Shown here: piece by piece, positions 15,432 to 23,988 of the stretch | Layout: every line of letters starts with the position of its first letter | Position numbering within the stretch: the first letter of the stretch is position 1 | DNA from: Anaerolineales bacterium | Lineage (GTDB): Bacteria; Chloroflexota; Anaerolineae; 4572-78; J111 | Assembly (NCBI GenBank): GCA_020634855.1 | Contig: JACKAU010000011.1 | Location: 1-64,000, forward strand | Direction of reading: 5' to 3' | DNA: 64,000 bases | Translations under genes and position numbers: made by a program | Notes under the pieces: generated by a model | What the model was told of the DNA's origin: nothing | What the model saw: only the letters and a program-made list of their open reading frames with translations | The model's database searches: none

Positions 15432-16877
15432 TTATTCCTTCTGCGCTGCCTCGCCCTGAATCGCCAAGGCCGACACAATTTCGCCCATCCTCCGCGATAA
15501 TGAGGCTTTGATAAGCACAATGTTGCCGGGCGCCAATGTATCATTGAGATAGTCAATCGCCAGTTGATTGGTGTCAAATTCCAATATTTTTGAGGCGGCT
15601 AAACCGCAGGCGCGAGCTTCGGCTACTAAAAATCGTGTTCGAGGGCCGATGGCAATCAGCAAATCGACCACATCGGCGGCCCGGCAGCCCACCTTGCGAT
15701 GCCCTTCCTCTTCAAAACTGCCCAATTCCATCATCTCGCCTAACACAGCAATTTTTTTGGTGGCGGCCAAATCATCCAGCAAATTCAGCGCGGCGATAGT
15801 CGAAGCCGGGTTGGCGTTGTAGGTATCGTCCAACAGCGTCGATTGGTTTGGCCCTGTCACTGAGACCAGTCGCAGTTGAGCCGAGCGCGGCAAGGACTGT
15901 AAGCCGGTCATAATCTCTTCCCAGGCCAAACCATCAACCAACCCTACAGCCGCCGCTCGCAGGGCGGTGTGAACGCTATGCCGGCCCAGCAGCGGCACAC
16001 GGGCATGAATAGTATCGTCCTGATAATGAAACGCGAACCGAATTCCTTCCAGACCGGCGCTTTCGACATCGCTGGCCCAGAGATCCGCTGCCTCAGATAA
16101 ACCGTAGGTAAACACCCGCGCCGAGGTTAAATTCGCCATCGGACGCACCCGAGGATCATCATAGTTTAGAACAGCCACTCCACCCTCGTTAGCGGGGGGA
16201 AGGGCCTGGACCAGCTCCGATTTAGCTTGCGTAATGCGCTCCATCGTCCCTAGCCGCTCCAAGTGAACCGGACCAACATTGGTTACCACACCAATATGCG
16301 GTCGCGCCAAGGCACACAGCGAAGCGATTTCGCCCAGATCGTACATACCCATTTCCAGTACGGCCCGCTCACATGAGGGTTCAAGCTTTAGCAAAGACAG
16401 CGGCAAACCGATCTCGTTATTTTGATTGCCCGCGCTTTTGAGCGTATGGTAGCGGGTTGATAAAACGCTCCAGATTAGTTCTTTGGTCGTACTTTTGCCG
16501 ACGCTGCCGGTAACAGCGATCACTCTTGGGCTAAATTTACTGCGCCAAAAAGCGGCCAACTGCTGCAAGGCTAGTAAGGTATCATCAACCTGCAAACAGA
16601 AGGGCGATGGCGGCAGCGGCTGACCGGCGGCAAATTGTCCCACGTGCAGCGTTTGTTCCGGCCGGCAGACCTCGACCGCCTGATGAACAAGGGCCGCGAT
16701 GGCGCCTTGCCGGAAGGCAGCCGCCACAAAATTATGGCCGTCGGTCTGCTCGCCGGGCAAAGCGACAAACAGCGAACCGGGTTGCGCTGCCCGCGAGTCG
16801 ATTACGACCTGGCTAATTAGCTGCGGCGCTTCAATCTGATATCCGGTTAGACTTTCGATCACATCGGCTAAAATCAT
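15432..16877 (-). CDS. murF: UDP-MurNAc-tripeptide--D-Ala-D-Ala ligase MurF
   Basis: A 481-aa Mur ligase that adds D-Ala-D-Ala to complete the pentapeptide. Evidence for MurF rather than MurE: the GSVGKSTTKE loop near 123, GNQNNEIGLPLSLL near 151, MGMYDLGEI near 178, LLDDTYNANPAST near 349 and LGEMMELG near 378. It lies 6 bases after ftsI, exactly where murE would normally stand first. No second Mur ligase is present between ftsI and murF. Confidence 0.96.
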   Translation of the reverse strand: MILADVIESLTGYQIEAPQLISQVVIDSRAAQPGSLFVALPGEQTDGHNFVAAAFRQGAIAALVHQAVEVCRPEQTLHVGQFAAGQPLPPSPFCLQVDDTLLALQQLAAFWRSKFSPRVIAVTGSVGKSTTKELIWSVLSTRYHTLKSAGNQNNEIGLPLSLLKLEPSCERAVLEMGMYDLGEIASLCALARPHIGVVTNVGPVHLERLGTMERITQAKSELVQALPPANEGGVAVLNYDDPRVRPMANLTSARVFTYGLSEAADLWASDVESAGLEGIRFAFHYQDDTIHARVPLLGRHSVHTALRAAAVGLVDGLAWEEIMTGLQSLPRSAQLRLVSVTGPNQSTLLDDTYNANPASTIAALNLLDDLAATKKIAVLGEMMELGSFEEEGHRKVGCRAADVVDLLIAIGPRTRFLVAEARACGLAASKILEFDTNQLAIDYLNDTLAPGNIVLIKASLSRRMGEIVSALAIQGEAAQKE

Positions 16878-16883
16878 GATGGG

Positions 16884-18614
16884 TTACGGTTCATTATTTA
16901 ATGTCAACTGCGCCTCGCCCTCGATCGCGGCGCTCTCACGAATATCATCGGGTAAAATATTCAGCAAAACGGCCAACTGTTCGGCAATCCGTTTGAAGGT
17001 TGGCGAAGCGGTTTCACTGCCCCAGCGAGATGAGGTTGGCCGGTCAATAATCACCAGGATGAGCAACTCTGGGTCATCGGCGGGTAGGTAGCCGGCAAAT
17101 GAGGCCAGCGTCAGGGTGGGATGGTAGCCACCCGGCACCGGAATCTCGGCCGTACCTGTTTTGCCCGCCACCCGATAACCCGGCACCAAAGAGGCCGACT
17201 CGCTGCGGGTCAGGGCTTCAACCAGCATATCGGTTAACTTGTGAGCCGTTTCCGCCGTGACCGCCTGGCGAATGACGGTCGGCTGGACCTCGACCTGCCG
17301 GTCGCCGTCAACAATTCGCTGGACGATGTAAGGCTTCATCAACAAGCCATCATTGGCGACGGCGCTCACGGCGGCCGCAATCTGGACCGGCGTAACGGCA
17401 ATGCCTTGCCCAAATGAATTGGTGCCCAGATCGCTTTCGTGCCAGTTAGCATCTTTAGGCGTTTTGAGCGTCCCCGGCCCTTCGTTGCCCAAATCGATTT
17501 CGGTGAGTTGGCCGAAGCCAAAGCGTTTCATGTAGGTATAAAATCGATCTTTGCCCAGCGCGACGGCAATCTGAGCCACACCCACATTCAAACTCTTGGC
17601 CAGGACATCGGTCATATCCACTTCACCGTGGCTCTTTCGGTCCCAGTTGTAGATCACGCGCCCGCCCACTTCAATCGAGCCGCCGTCATAAATCGTACCC
17701 AAATGCCCGACAGCCCCAGCATCCAGACCGGCCGCCATCGTCACAATTTTGAAGACCGAGCCAGGTTCATACTGCTCGCTGACGGTGGGGTTTGAAAAGA
17801 GGTACTCGTTGCTGACGCCATAGTTGTTGGGATCGTAGCTGGGGTAACCGGCCATCGCCAAGATGGCGCCGGTTTTGGGCTGCATCACCACCACCGAACC
17901 ACTCTGCGCCCCGTATCGCAGCACCGCGTCTTCCAATTCTCTTTCCGCAACGTACTGTACCCCACGGTCAATGGTCAGATAAAGCGTTGGCCCGCTCACC
18001 GGGGGCACGAAGCGGCTGACGCCCAAGGGAATGAGATCGCCAAAGGGGCTGCGCTCGCCGGCTTGCAGGCCGGGGCTGCCGTTGAGCATATTGTCATAAT
18101 AGCCTTCCACGCCATAAAACCCATTGCCGTTGTTATTCACAAAGCCCAAAAAATGAGCGCCCAGATCACCTTCTGGGTAAACTCGCTTTGAACGCGGTTC
18201 GGCCAGCAAACCGACGGTATCCCAGCCCAAAATCGTTTCACCAATGGACTGAGGGACATTATTTTTGAGAGGCATCCAGGCTTTTTTACTGGTTAGAATC
18301 TGATAAATCTCATTGCGCGGCATATCCAATAGGGTCGCCAGTCGATCGGCGGTGCCGTCCGGATCGGCAATAATTTTTGGGCTGGCCGAAATGTCATACT
18401 CGATTAAATCCGTCGCCAACAGATGGCCGGTTCGATCCCGAATCTCGCCCCGGCGGGCCGGGATGACCACTTCGTCTTGGTGTTCCTCTTCGGCCCACGT
18501 CGCAAAGCGGTGATGCTCGATGACCTGCCAGCGGACCAACTGCCCAATAAGCACTAATCCAGCGGCGGACATAATGGCCATTATGGTATAAATACGATAC
18601 TTTGCCTGTTCCAT
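16884..18614 (-). CDS. ftsI: Septal penicillin-binding protein 2/FtsI
   Basis: A 576-aa class B transpeptidase that crosslinks septal peptidoglycan with FtsW. One membrane helix lies near residues 9-28, followed by the pedestal dimerisation domain (IPARRGEIRDRTGHLLATD near 51). The three penicillin-binding motifs are S-x-x-K in PGSVFKIV, S-x-N in KSLNVG, and KTG in AGKTGTAEIP. No PASTA domains follow, and the tail is short. It lies between an FtsL-like gene and murF in the standard order. Confidence 0.95.
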   Translation of the reverse strand: MEQAKYRIYTIMAIMSAAGLVLIGQLVRWQVIEHHRFATWAEEEHQDEVVIPARRGEIRDRTGHLLATDLIEYDISASPKIIADPDGTADRLATLLDMPRNEIYQILTSKKAWMPLKNNVPQSIGETILGWDTVGLLAEPRSKRVYPEGDLGAHFLGFVNNNGNGFYGVEGYYDNMLNGSPGLQAGERSPFGDLIPLGVSRFVPPVSGPTLYLTIDRGVQYVAERELEDAVLRYGAQSGSVVVMQPKTGAILAMAGYPSYDPNNYGVSNEYLFSNPTVSEQYEPGSVFKIVTMAAGLDAGAVGHLGTIYDGGSIEVGGRVIYNWDRKSHGEVDMTDVLAKSLNVGVAQIAVALGKDRFYTYMKRFGFGQLTEIDLGNEGPGTLKTPKDANWHESDLGTNSFGQGIAVTPVQIAAAVSAVANDGLLMKPYIVQRIVDGDRQVEVQPTVIRQAVTAETAHKLTDMLVEALTRSESASLVPGYRVAGKTGTAEIPVPGGYHPTLTLASFAGYLPADDPELLILVIIDRPTSSRWGSETASPTFKRIAEQLAVLLNILPDDIRESAAIEGEAQLTLNNEP

Positions 18615-18644
18615 AGGTTAGGGTTAAACGATCAAAAAGTTCCT

Positions 18645-19142
18645 TTACCGGGTCAACACGTCTACATCTCGGCCTTCAAACCAGGCCACTAACGTATCCA
18701 ACTTGACCTGCCACCAACCCGGTTGTTCAACATCATCAATGTAGTCATCGACGCTGTTCTCAACATACACCACTTGATAGCTTGATTCGACCGGTTCTTG
18801 GGAAATGGGATAGTTGTCCACGGCGATATATTGCACGTCGGCAATGGGTCTATAGCCAAGTTCGGTAGCCCTGGTTTCAATTCGATCAAGCGCCTCGAGT
18901 TCGGCAATTTCCAGAATCAAAGCGGCATTCTGGTTTCGCAATTGATCAAGCTCAAAGCGCAGCTCATCGATGCGATAGCTGGTGGCCGTGACCGTACTGG
19001 CATTGGTCAGGTACAACCAACCGACTAAACTAAAGATAGCCAAAATCAGAATAAAGCCCAGGGCGGTTTTACTACCCAAACGCCACGGTATCTGGCGGAT
19101 GACATTAGCTGGTCGAAGGCTAATCATGGTGTTACTTGACAT
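18645..19142 (-). CDS. FtsL-like septum protein
   Basis: A 165-aa bitopic protein in the ftsL position between rsmH and ftsI. A short N-terminal cytoplasmic part is followed by a membrane helix (about 29-48) and a leucine-rich coiled coil (RIDELRFELDQLRNQNAALILEIAELEALDRI, about 57-88). ATELGYRPIADVQYI after it is typical of FtsL/DivIC family members. The tail is acidic and Trp-containing, and longer than in most FtsL proteins. The assignment rests on topology and place; sequence of this family is poorly conserved. Only 4 bases separate it from rsmH. Confidence 0.8.
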   Translation of the reverse strand: MSSNTMISLRPANVIRQIPWRLGSKTALGFILILAIFSLVGWLYLTNASTVTATSYRIDELRFELDQLRNQNAALILEIAELEALDRIETRATELGYRPIADVQYIAVDNYPISQEPVESSYQVVYVENSVDDYIDDVEQPGWWQVKLDTLVAWFEGRDVDVLTR

Positions 19143-19146
19143 AATA

Positions 19147-20076
19147 TTATCCCCTTATTAACTCAACAACCCGCAGCTTTGCGCTACGGGCTCGTGGATT
19201 GGCATCTATTTCAGCCGAACTAGGCGTTACGGGCTTTTTGGTTATAATATCGACAGTAGCTTTATGTCTACACGTACAAAAAAGTTGATCGGGTGGACAG
19301 ATACAATCCTGCGCTTCGCGCTTAAAATATTGTTTTACCAGGCGATCTTCTAAAGAGTTAAAGCTGATGACGGCCAGTCGTCCACCGGGTTTCAGAAGCT
19401 CGATGGCTTGCGGCAGAACTCGTTCCAGAACGCCCAGTTCATCATTAACCGCCACTCGTAAGGCTTGAAATGTACGGGTGGCCGGATGGATCTTTCTTCG
19501 ACCTGATCCCTTGCGCCCACCGGCGGCTTTGGCCACAATCTCGGCCAGTTGCAGCGTGCCGGTGATAGGTCTGGCCTGGACAATGGCTCTGGCAATCCGG
19601 CGGCTACGTGGTTCTTCTCCGTACCGGTAAATGAGGTTGGCCAGTTCCTCTTCCGGTAGGTGATTCACCAAATCGGCGGCCGACTCGGGAGCCGAGGGAT
19701 CCATCCGCATATCGAGCGGACCATCGACCTGAAACGAAAAGCCTCGTTCCGGCCGGTCGAGCTGCATCGACGACACGCCGATATCGAGTAAAATGCCGTC
19801 GGCCGGGGGAATGGCGTAACGCCGGGCTACCTCGGCCAACTGGTCAAAGTTATAATGAAGGAGGTGAACTCTATCCTTAAATTCAGCCAATTGACGACGG
19901 GCCAGGTCTAGTGCGGTTTCATCCTGGTCTAGCCCAAAAAGCTGCCCATCCGGAGCGCAGACCTGTAAAATCGCGGCAGCGTGGCCGCCGGCGCCAACCG
20001 TCCCATCGATGTAAACACCGCCGGGTTTTGGCTGTAGAGCGTCAAGAACTTCTTGTAAAAGAACAGGTATATGCAT
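19147..20076 (-). CDS. rsmH: 16S rRNA (cytosine-1402-N4)-methyltransferase RsmH
   Basis: A 309-aa SAM-dependent methyltransferase (former MraW) that modifies C1402 of 16S rRNA. It shows HIPVLLQEVLDAL at the start, the SAM loop DGTVGAGGHAAAIL near 25, LDIGVSSMQLDRPERGFSF near 100, KIHPATRTFQALRVAVNDEL near 205 and a C-terminal cysteine-containing CICPPDQLFCTC motif. Second gene of the cluster after mraZ, with a 132-base gap. Confidence 0.97.
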   Translation of the reverse strand: MHIPVLLQEVLDALQPKPGGVYIDGTVGAGGHAAAILQVCAPDGQLFGLDQDETALDLARRQLAEFKDRVHLLHYNFDQLAEVARRYAIPPADGILLDIGVSSMQLDRPERGFSFQVDGPLDMRMDPSAPESAADLVNHLPEEELANLIYRYGEEPRSRRIARAIVQARPITGTLQLAEIVAKAAGGRKGSGRRKIHPATRTFQALRVAVNDELGVLERVLPQAIELLKPGGRLAVISFNSLEDRLVKQYFKREAQDCICPPDQLFCTCRHKATVDIITKKPVTPSSAEIDANPRARSAKLRVVELIRG

Positions 20077-20208
20077 TTTCTCTCGACACTCACTAGTTAC
20101 GACCTCTTAAGAGAAACTGACCTACCGACCCATTTCCTAAAACATGCGGTAGTCAATAGTCAGATATTTTCATTGACGGTGTTGCCCTAAGAGAGACGGC
20201 CTGAAACT

Positions 20209-20646
20209 CTAGAACTTGACACCTAAATCTTGCAGTTGCGACACAATGGCTTCGGGGTTTTCTTCTACTTTAGCGAAGACATCGGCCCATTTGGTGGGAC
20301 TCCAAAGTTCCAGACGATTCATCACCCCGATTACGGCGGTTTCACTACTGATACCGGCATATTCGCGCAAATTTTGAGGGATAAGCACCCGGCCTTGACG
20401 ATCGGGAATTGAGTCAAAGGCGCTAGAGAAGAAAAAACGCACAAAGTTGCGGACGTTCTGGTCGGATGAAGGCAGTTCGGCAATTTTCTCGGTCACTTTT
20501 TCCCATTCACCGCGAGGGTAGGCCCATAGACATCCATCCAGACCGCGCGTGATAACCAGACCGCTTTCAAGTTCGTCGCGAAACTTGGCAGGGATGGTCA
20601 ATCGCCCTTTATCGTCAATTGTATGTTCGTACTCACCTAAAAACAT
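20209..20646 (-). CDS. mraZ: Transcriptional regulator MraZ
   Basis: A 145-aa protein with two SpoVT/AbrB-like swapped-hairpin modules: DDKGRLTIPAKFRDEL near 9 and PDRQGRVLIPQNLREYAGI near 82. I chose ATG at 20646 (MFLGEYEHTIDDKGRL), the standard MraZ beginning, with AAGG about 8 bases upstream; a longer frame from 20685 has an untypical 13-residue extension. MraZ binds TGGG repeats in its own promoter and usually represses the dcw operon. Such repeats are present at 20713-20768, so autoregulation is very likely. Confidence 0.96.
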   Translation of the reverse strand: MFLGEYEHTIDDKGRLTIPAKFRDELESGLVITRGLDGCLWAYPRGEWEKVTEKIAELPSSDQNVRNFVRFFFSSAFDSIPDRQGRVLIPQNLREYAGISSETAVIGVMNRLELWSPTKWADVFAKVEENPEAIVSQLQDLGVKF

Positions 20647-20693
20647 AGCGCGCGCCTTGTGGCATAGTGGGGCATTTTCCCCCATTTGGGGTT

Positions 20694-20709
20694 TAGAACA
20701 AGTGTTCTA
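20694..20709. promoter_or_regulatory. Palindrome GAACN4GTTC in the mraZ leader
   Basis: TAGAACA-AG-TGTTCTA is a perfect 7-bp inverted repeat. Its core GAAC-N4-GTTC equals the LexA box of Bacillus and actinobacteria. It lies between the mraZ promoter and start. The binding protein is unknown; recA at 51850 lacks such a site, so the LexA reading is uncertain. Confidence 0.4.
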
Positions 20710-20712
20710 TTA

Positions 20713-20768
20713 CCCATTTCACCCCACTTTGCCCCACATGTCTCCACATTATAACCCACTTTACCCCA
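20713..20768 (-). promoter_or_regulatory. MraZ operator: phased TGGG repeats
   Basis: Minus-strand TGGG words start on the plus map as CCCA at 20713, 20723, 20733, (TCCA at 20743), 20755 and 20765. Three are spaced exactly 10 bp and the array continues across the promoter. Direct TGGG-N5/6 repeats are the known MraZ binding pattern. Binding here would cover the -10/-35 spacer and block transcription of the cluster. Confidence 0.85.
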
Positions 20769-20776
20769 CCTGTCTA
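20748..20776 (-). promoter_or_regulatory. Main dcw promoter (mraZ)
   Basis: TAGACA (20771-20776) and a perfect TATAAT (20748-20753) on the minus strand, spaced 17 bp. It overlaps the TGGG operator and lies about 100 bases before the mraZ ATG. Confidence 0.85.
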
Positions 20777-20861
20777 GTTGGCAGTTGGATTTTTTAAGGT
20801 GCGTTTAATAATGCATGCCAAAATTTGGGCCGGCTATCGTTTTATTGAGTGCCAGAATGCT

Positions 20862-20889
20862 TTGCGGTTAAAATGAAGTGGATTATAAT
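20862..20889 (+). promoter_or_regulatory. Candidate promoter of the GDP-rhamnose genes
   Basis: TTGCGG (20862-20867), 16-bp spacer, TATAAT (20884-20889). It is divergent from the mraZ promoter. The -10 box lies in the left arm of a palindrome (20880-20908). Confidence 0.5.
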
Positions 20890-20908
20890 GCCCTGCGGCA
20901 TATAATCC
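20880..20908. repeat. Palindrome with TATAAT in both arms
   Basis: GGATTATAATGCC and GGCATATAATCC pair with one bulged base around a CTGC loop. It lies 25 bases before the GTG start at 20934. Confidence 0.55.
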
Positions 20909-20933
20909 CGGCAGTTTTTTCAAGGAGACCTCA

Positions 20934-21890
20934 GTGCGGGCATTAATTACAGGCATTACCGGCTTTGCCGGCAGTCATCTGGCCCAAATATTACTCGATA
21001 GGGGTGACAAGGTGGTCGGTGTGGCCCGTAGCCACACTAAAAGATTAGATTATCTGAGCCAACCCATCGAGCCGATCATTGCCGATTTGCGTGACCCCAA
21101 CGCCGTTGATCAACTCATTAGCGATGTCCAACCTGATGCAATTTATCATTTAGCCGGACAGGCCTTTGTTCCCCGCTCCTGGTCAGATCCGTGGGATACA
21201 ATGGAGAACAATATTCGTCCCCAGCTTAACATCTTAGAAGCGATGGTGAAGTACGGCTCGTCGGCGCGTCTGTTGATCTCAACCTCGAACGAGGTGTACG
21301 GCCGCATCGCTGAGGATCAACTGCCGGTTAGGGAAAACACCCCACTTCACCCCCAAAATCCTTATGGAGTCAGCAAAGTCACTCAAGACGTGATGGCCTT
21401 GCAATATTACCTCAGCCGGGGAGTCGATGTCTTACGGGCGCGAGCGTTCAATCATATTGGCCCACGACAAAATCCGTTTTTTGTGGCTGCCTCATTTGCC
21501 AAGCAAATCGCGCAGATTGAAGCCGGACTCAACGAACCGATCATTTTTGTCGGTAATTTGGAGGCCCAACGTGATTTCACCGATGTCATTGATGTCACCC
21601 GGGCTTATGCGCTGCTGGTTGAATATGGGGAGTCTGGTGAAGCCTATAATATCGGCACGGGCCGGGCTTACTCCATTCAATATCTGTTGGATGTTTTGCT
21701 CAACTATTCTAACATTCGGATTGAAATTGAACCGGACCCGGATCGGATGCGCCCCTCCGATATCCCGGTCATTTACGCTGACAACAGCAAACTCTGCACC
21801 CAAACCGGCTGGCAGCCGCTGTACAAATTTGAAGACAGTTTACAGCGCGTACTAGATTATTGGCGCAAAGAAGTAAAACAAACCACTTAG
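20934..21890 (+). CDS. GDP-6-deoxy-D-mannose reductase-like SDR
   Basis: A 318-aa extended short-chain dehydrogenase. NAD(P) motif TGITGFAGSH at 6-15; HLAGQAFVPRSWSDP near 73; catalytic serine in STSNEVYG and the Y-x-x-x-K motif as YGVSK near 144. AFNHIGPRQ near 166 and the QRDFTDVIDVTRAY segment are typical of GDP-mannose-derived sugar reductases (Rmd). The start is GTG, with AAGGAG 7 bases upstream. The next gene is gmd, which supplies GDP-4-keto-6-deoxymannose, so the pair probably makes GDP-D-rhamnose for cell-surface glycans. GDP-fucose synthase is less likely from the motif context. Confidence 0.85.
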   Translation: MRALITGITGFAGSHLAQILLDRGDKVVGVARSHTKRLDYLSQPIEPIIADLRDPNAVDQLISDVQPDAIYHLAGQAFVPRSWSDPWDTMENNIRPQLNILEAMVKYGSSARLLISTSNEVYGRIAEDQLPVRENTPLHPQNPYGVSKVTQDVMALQYYLSRGVDVLRARAFNHIGPRQNPFFVAASFAKQIAQIEAGLNEPIIFVGNLEAQRDFTDVIDVTRAYALLVEYGESGEAYNIGTGRAYSIQYLLDVLLNYSNIRIEIEPDPDRMRPSDIPVIYADNSKLCTQTGWQPLYKFEDSLQRVLDYWRKEVKQTT

Positions 21891-21912
21891 TTATGAATTT
21901 AGGAGATAGATT

Positions 21913-22896
21913 ATGAGTCGTAAAAGAGCCTTAGTTACCGGCATCACCGGCCAAGACGGATCGTACCTGGCCGAATTTCTACTAGAACAAGGCTATCAGG
22001 TGATCGGCATGGTGCGACGCAGCAGCACGGTCAACTTTGACCGAATTGCCCACCTGCAAGAATTAGAAGCTCTGGACATTGTTCAGGGTGACCTACTCGA
22101 CCAGATGTCGCTGATTGACATTCTGCGCGAGTATGATCCTCAAGAAGTTTACAACTTAGCCGCTCAATCATTTGTCCCGACCTCGTGGCGACAGCCTGTA
22201 CTCACCGGCGAGTTCACGGCGCTAGGCGTCACCCGCGTGCTCGATGCTATTCGCATTGTCAACCCGGATATCCGCTTCTACCAAGCCTCTTCCAGTGAAA
22301 TGTTCGGTAAGGTGATGGAAGTTCCCCAAACTGAGAGCACCCCTTTCTACCCCCGCAGCCCTTACGGTGTAGCTAAGGTCTACGGCCATTGGATTACCGT
22401 CAACTATCGAGAAAGTTACAATTTGTATGCCTGCTCAGGTATTCTCTTCAACCATGAGTCGCCGCGCCGAGGGTTAGAGTTCGTCACGCACAAAGTAACC
22501 CACGCCGCGGCTCGCATCAAACTTGGCTTGCAAAATGAGCTACGGCTGGGCAATTTGGAAGCGCAGCGCGACTGGGGTTACGCCGGCGATTACGTGCAGG
22601 CCATGTGGTTGATGCTGCAACAGGATGAGCCGGACGATTATGTGGTTTCTACCGGCGAAACGCACTCGGTGCGCGAGTTGTGTGAAGTGGCCTTTAGTTA
22701 TTTGGGGTTAAATTATGAGGAACACGTCGTGATCGATGAGAAATTCTACCGCCCGGCGGAAGTTGATCTCTTGATCGGCGATGCGACCAAAGCCCACACC
22801 CAGTTAGGTTGGAAGCCGTCGGTCGATTTTCCCGGCCTGATCAGACTTATGGTCGATGCCGATCTCGAGGCCCTACGCACTGAAGGGTACGGTTAA
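21913..22896 (+). CDS. gmd: GDP-mannose 4,6-dehydratase
   Basis: A 327-aa SDR-fold dehydratase converting GDP-mannose to GDP-4-keto-6-deoxymannose. Hallmarks: TGITGQDGSYLAEFLL at 9-24, RRSST near 35, NLAAQSFVPTSW near 83, ASSSEMFGK near 124, YGVAK active-site motif near 151, and LFNHESPRRGLEFVTHKVT near 174, which is diagnostic for Gmd. AGGAGAT lies before the ATG. It follows the reductase after 22 bases, so both are probably one transcript. Confidence 0.97.
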   Translation: MSRKRALVTGITGQDGSYLAEFLLEQGYQVIGMVRRSSTVNFDRIAHLQELEALDIVQGDLLDQMSLIDILREYDPQEVYNLAAQSFVPTSWRQPVLTGEFTALGVTRVLDAIRIVNPDIRFYQASSSEMFGKVMEVPQTESTPFYPRSPYGVAKVYGHWITVNYRESYNLYACSGILFNHESPRRGLEFVTHKVTHAAARIKLGLQNELRLGNLEAQRDWGYAGDYVQAMWLMLQQDEPDDYVVSTGETHSVRELCEVAFSYLGLNYEEHVVIDEKFYRPAEVDLLIGDATKAHTQLGWKPSVDFPGLIRLMVDADLEALRTEGYG

Positions 22897-22952
22897 TAAT
22901 AGCAGGCTGCCGGGATTGTAAATCCTTGGAACCCTTGACTAAATTACCCCTG

Positions 22953-22981
22953 TTGACATCCGCTCCTATTGCCGCTATGAT
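22953..22981 (+). promoter_or_regulatory. Strong sigma-70-type promoter of the DUF2085 gene
   Basis: Perfect TTGACA (22953-22958), 17-bp spacer and TATGAT (22976-22981). About 108 bases separate the -10 box from the start at 23090, leaving a leader with a stable hairpin. Confidence 0.8.
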
Positions 22982-23024
22982 ATCCACTGAGCTATCAAAT
23001 TAAATTAGGTTTACCCATTTCAAA

Positions 23025-23064
23025 AGGTAATAGTCACTTGGCTACAGTAAAGTGACTGTTACCT
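23025..23064 (+). repeat. 15-bp hairpin in the leader of the DUF2085 gene
   Basis: Arms AGGTAATAGTCACTT (23025-23039) and AAGTGACTGTTACCT (23050-23064) pair except for one G-T wobble. It ends 25 bases before the ATG. The arm sequence resembles the arms of the element at 40448-40530 (AGGT...CACTT), so it may be a repeat-family member rather than a riboregulator. Confidence 0.65.
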
Positions 23065-23089
23065 GACTCGCATAATTGGACGATTTGTA

Positions 23090-23890
23090 ATGAATAATCC
23101 GGAAATCGTTACCCCACCGGTGGTAGCACCCTCAACCAAACCATCGACGGGGGACAAAATCAACCGTTGGTTAGAAAAACACTGGTTGTTGGGGTTCAAT
23201 TCAGCCTGGGGTATTTTTGTTATCCTCCCCTGGCTGGCTCCTATTTTTATGGCTATCGGCCTAACCTGGCCAGGACGCGCGGTTTATTTCATCTATAGCT
23301 TCTTCTGCCACCAACTGCCGGAGCGATCATGGTTTCTCTTCGGGCCGCAGTTCAGCTACACCCAAGCCCAAATTGCCGAAGCCTGGGGCCGAACCCTTCC
23401 GGAAATCAGTAACGAGTTGGTACGGCGGCAGTTTATCGGCACGGTTGACATGGGTTGGAAGGTGGCTTGGTCAGATCGGATGATCGGCATGTATATGTCG
23501 ATTTTCATCTTTGGCCTCATCTACGCCCTGCTGCGCGAGTTGGGCTACCGTTGGCCGCCTATGCCTTGGTGGCTCTTCTTCCTTTTTATTCTACCGATGG
23601 CGCTCGACGGCACCACCCATCTTATCAACGACGCTCTACGCCTGCAATTTCGGCAAACCAATGACTGGGCAGCCTGGCTCACGTTTCATGCCTTTCCTCC
23701 CGGATTTTACGTCGATGACATGTTCGGATCACTCAATTCGCTGCTGCGTCTGGTGACCGGCATCTTATTTGGCTTTGGTGTGGTTGGATTTCTATGGCCG
23801 ATTATGGAGAGCGAGTTCTCACCGCTGCCGAAGCAACCGGATAGAGTTGTGGCCGTTAAGCCTACGCAACAAAACATGGGGCGCCAATAA
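23090..23890 (+). CDS. DUF2085 family membrane protein
   Basis: A 266-aa polytopic membrane protein. The signature FCHQLPERSWFLFG near residue 72 is the hallmark of DUF2085, a family of unknown function in which Cys/His residues may bind a metal. Hydrophobic helices lie near 38-60, 64-75, 125-145, 152-168 and 218-240. DMGWKVAWSDRMIGMYMSIF and LPMALDGTTHLINDALRLQ are further conserved-looking polar/helix segments. It has its own strong promoter and a structured leader. Downstream DUF429 gene is in the same orientation after 98 bases. Confidence 0.85.
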   Translation: MNNPEIVTPPVVAPSTKPSTGDKINRWLEKHWLLGFNSAWGIFVILPWLAPIFMAIGLTWPGRAVYFIYSFFCHQLPERSWFLFGPQFSYTQAQIAEAWGRTLPEISNELVRRQFIGTVDMGWKVAWSDRMIGMYMSIFIFGLIYALLRELGYRWPPMPWWLFFLFILPMALDGTTHLINDALRLQFRQTNDWAAWLTFHAFPPGFYVDDMFGSLNSLLRLVTGILFGFGVVGFLWPIMESEFSPLPKQPDRVVAVKPTQQNMGRQ

Positions 23891-23988
23891 TATCCGTTGA
23901 TGCCAATAGAAATTCCGAAAAACCGATCTAAGTTTGTACGATAAACTTCAAGTGCGTAATTCCTAGGTTTACATCGAAAGGACCAAAC

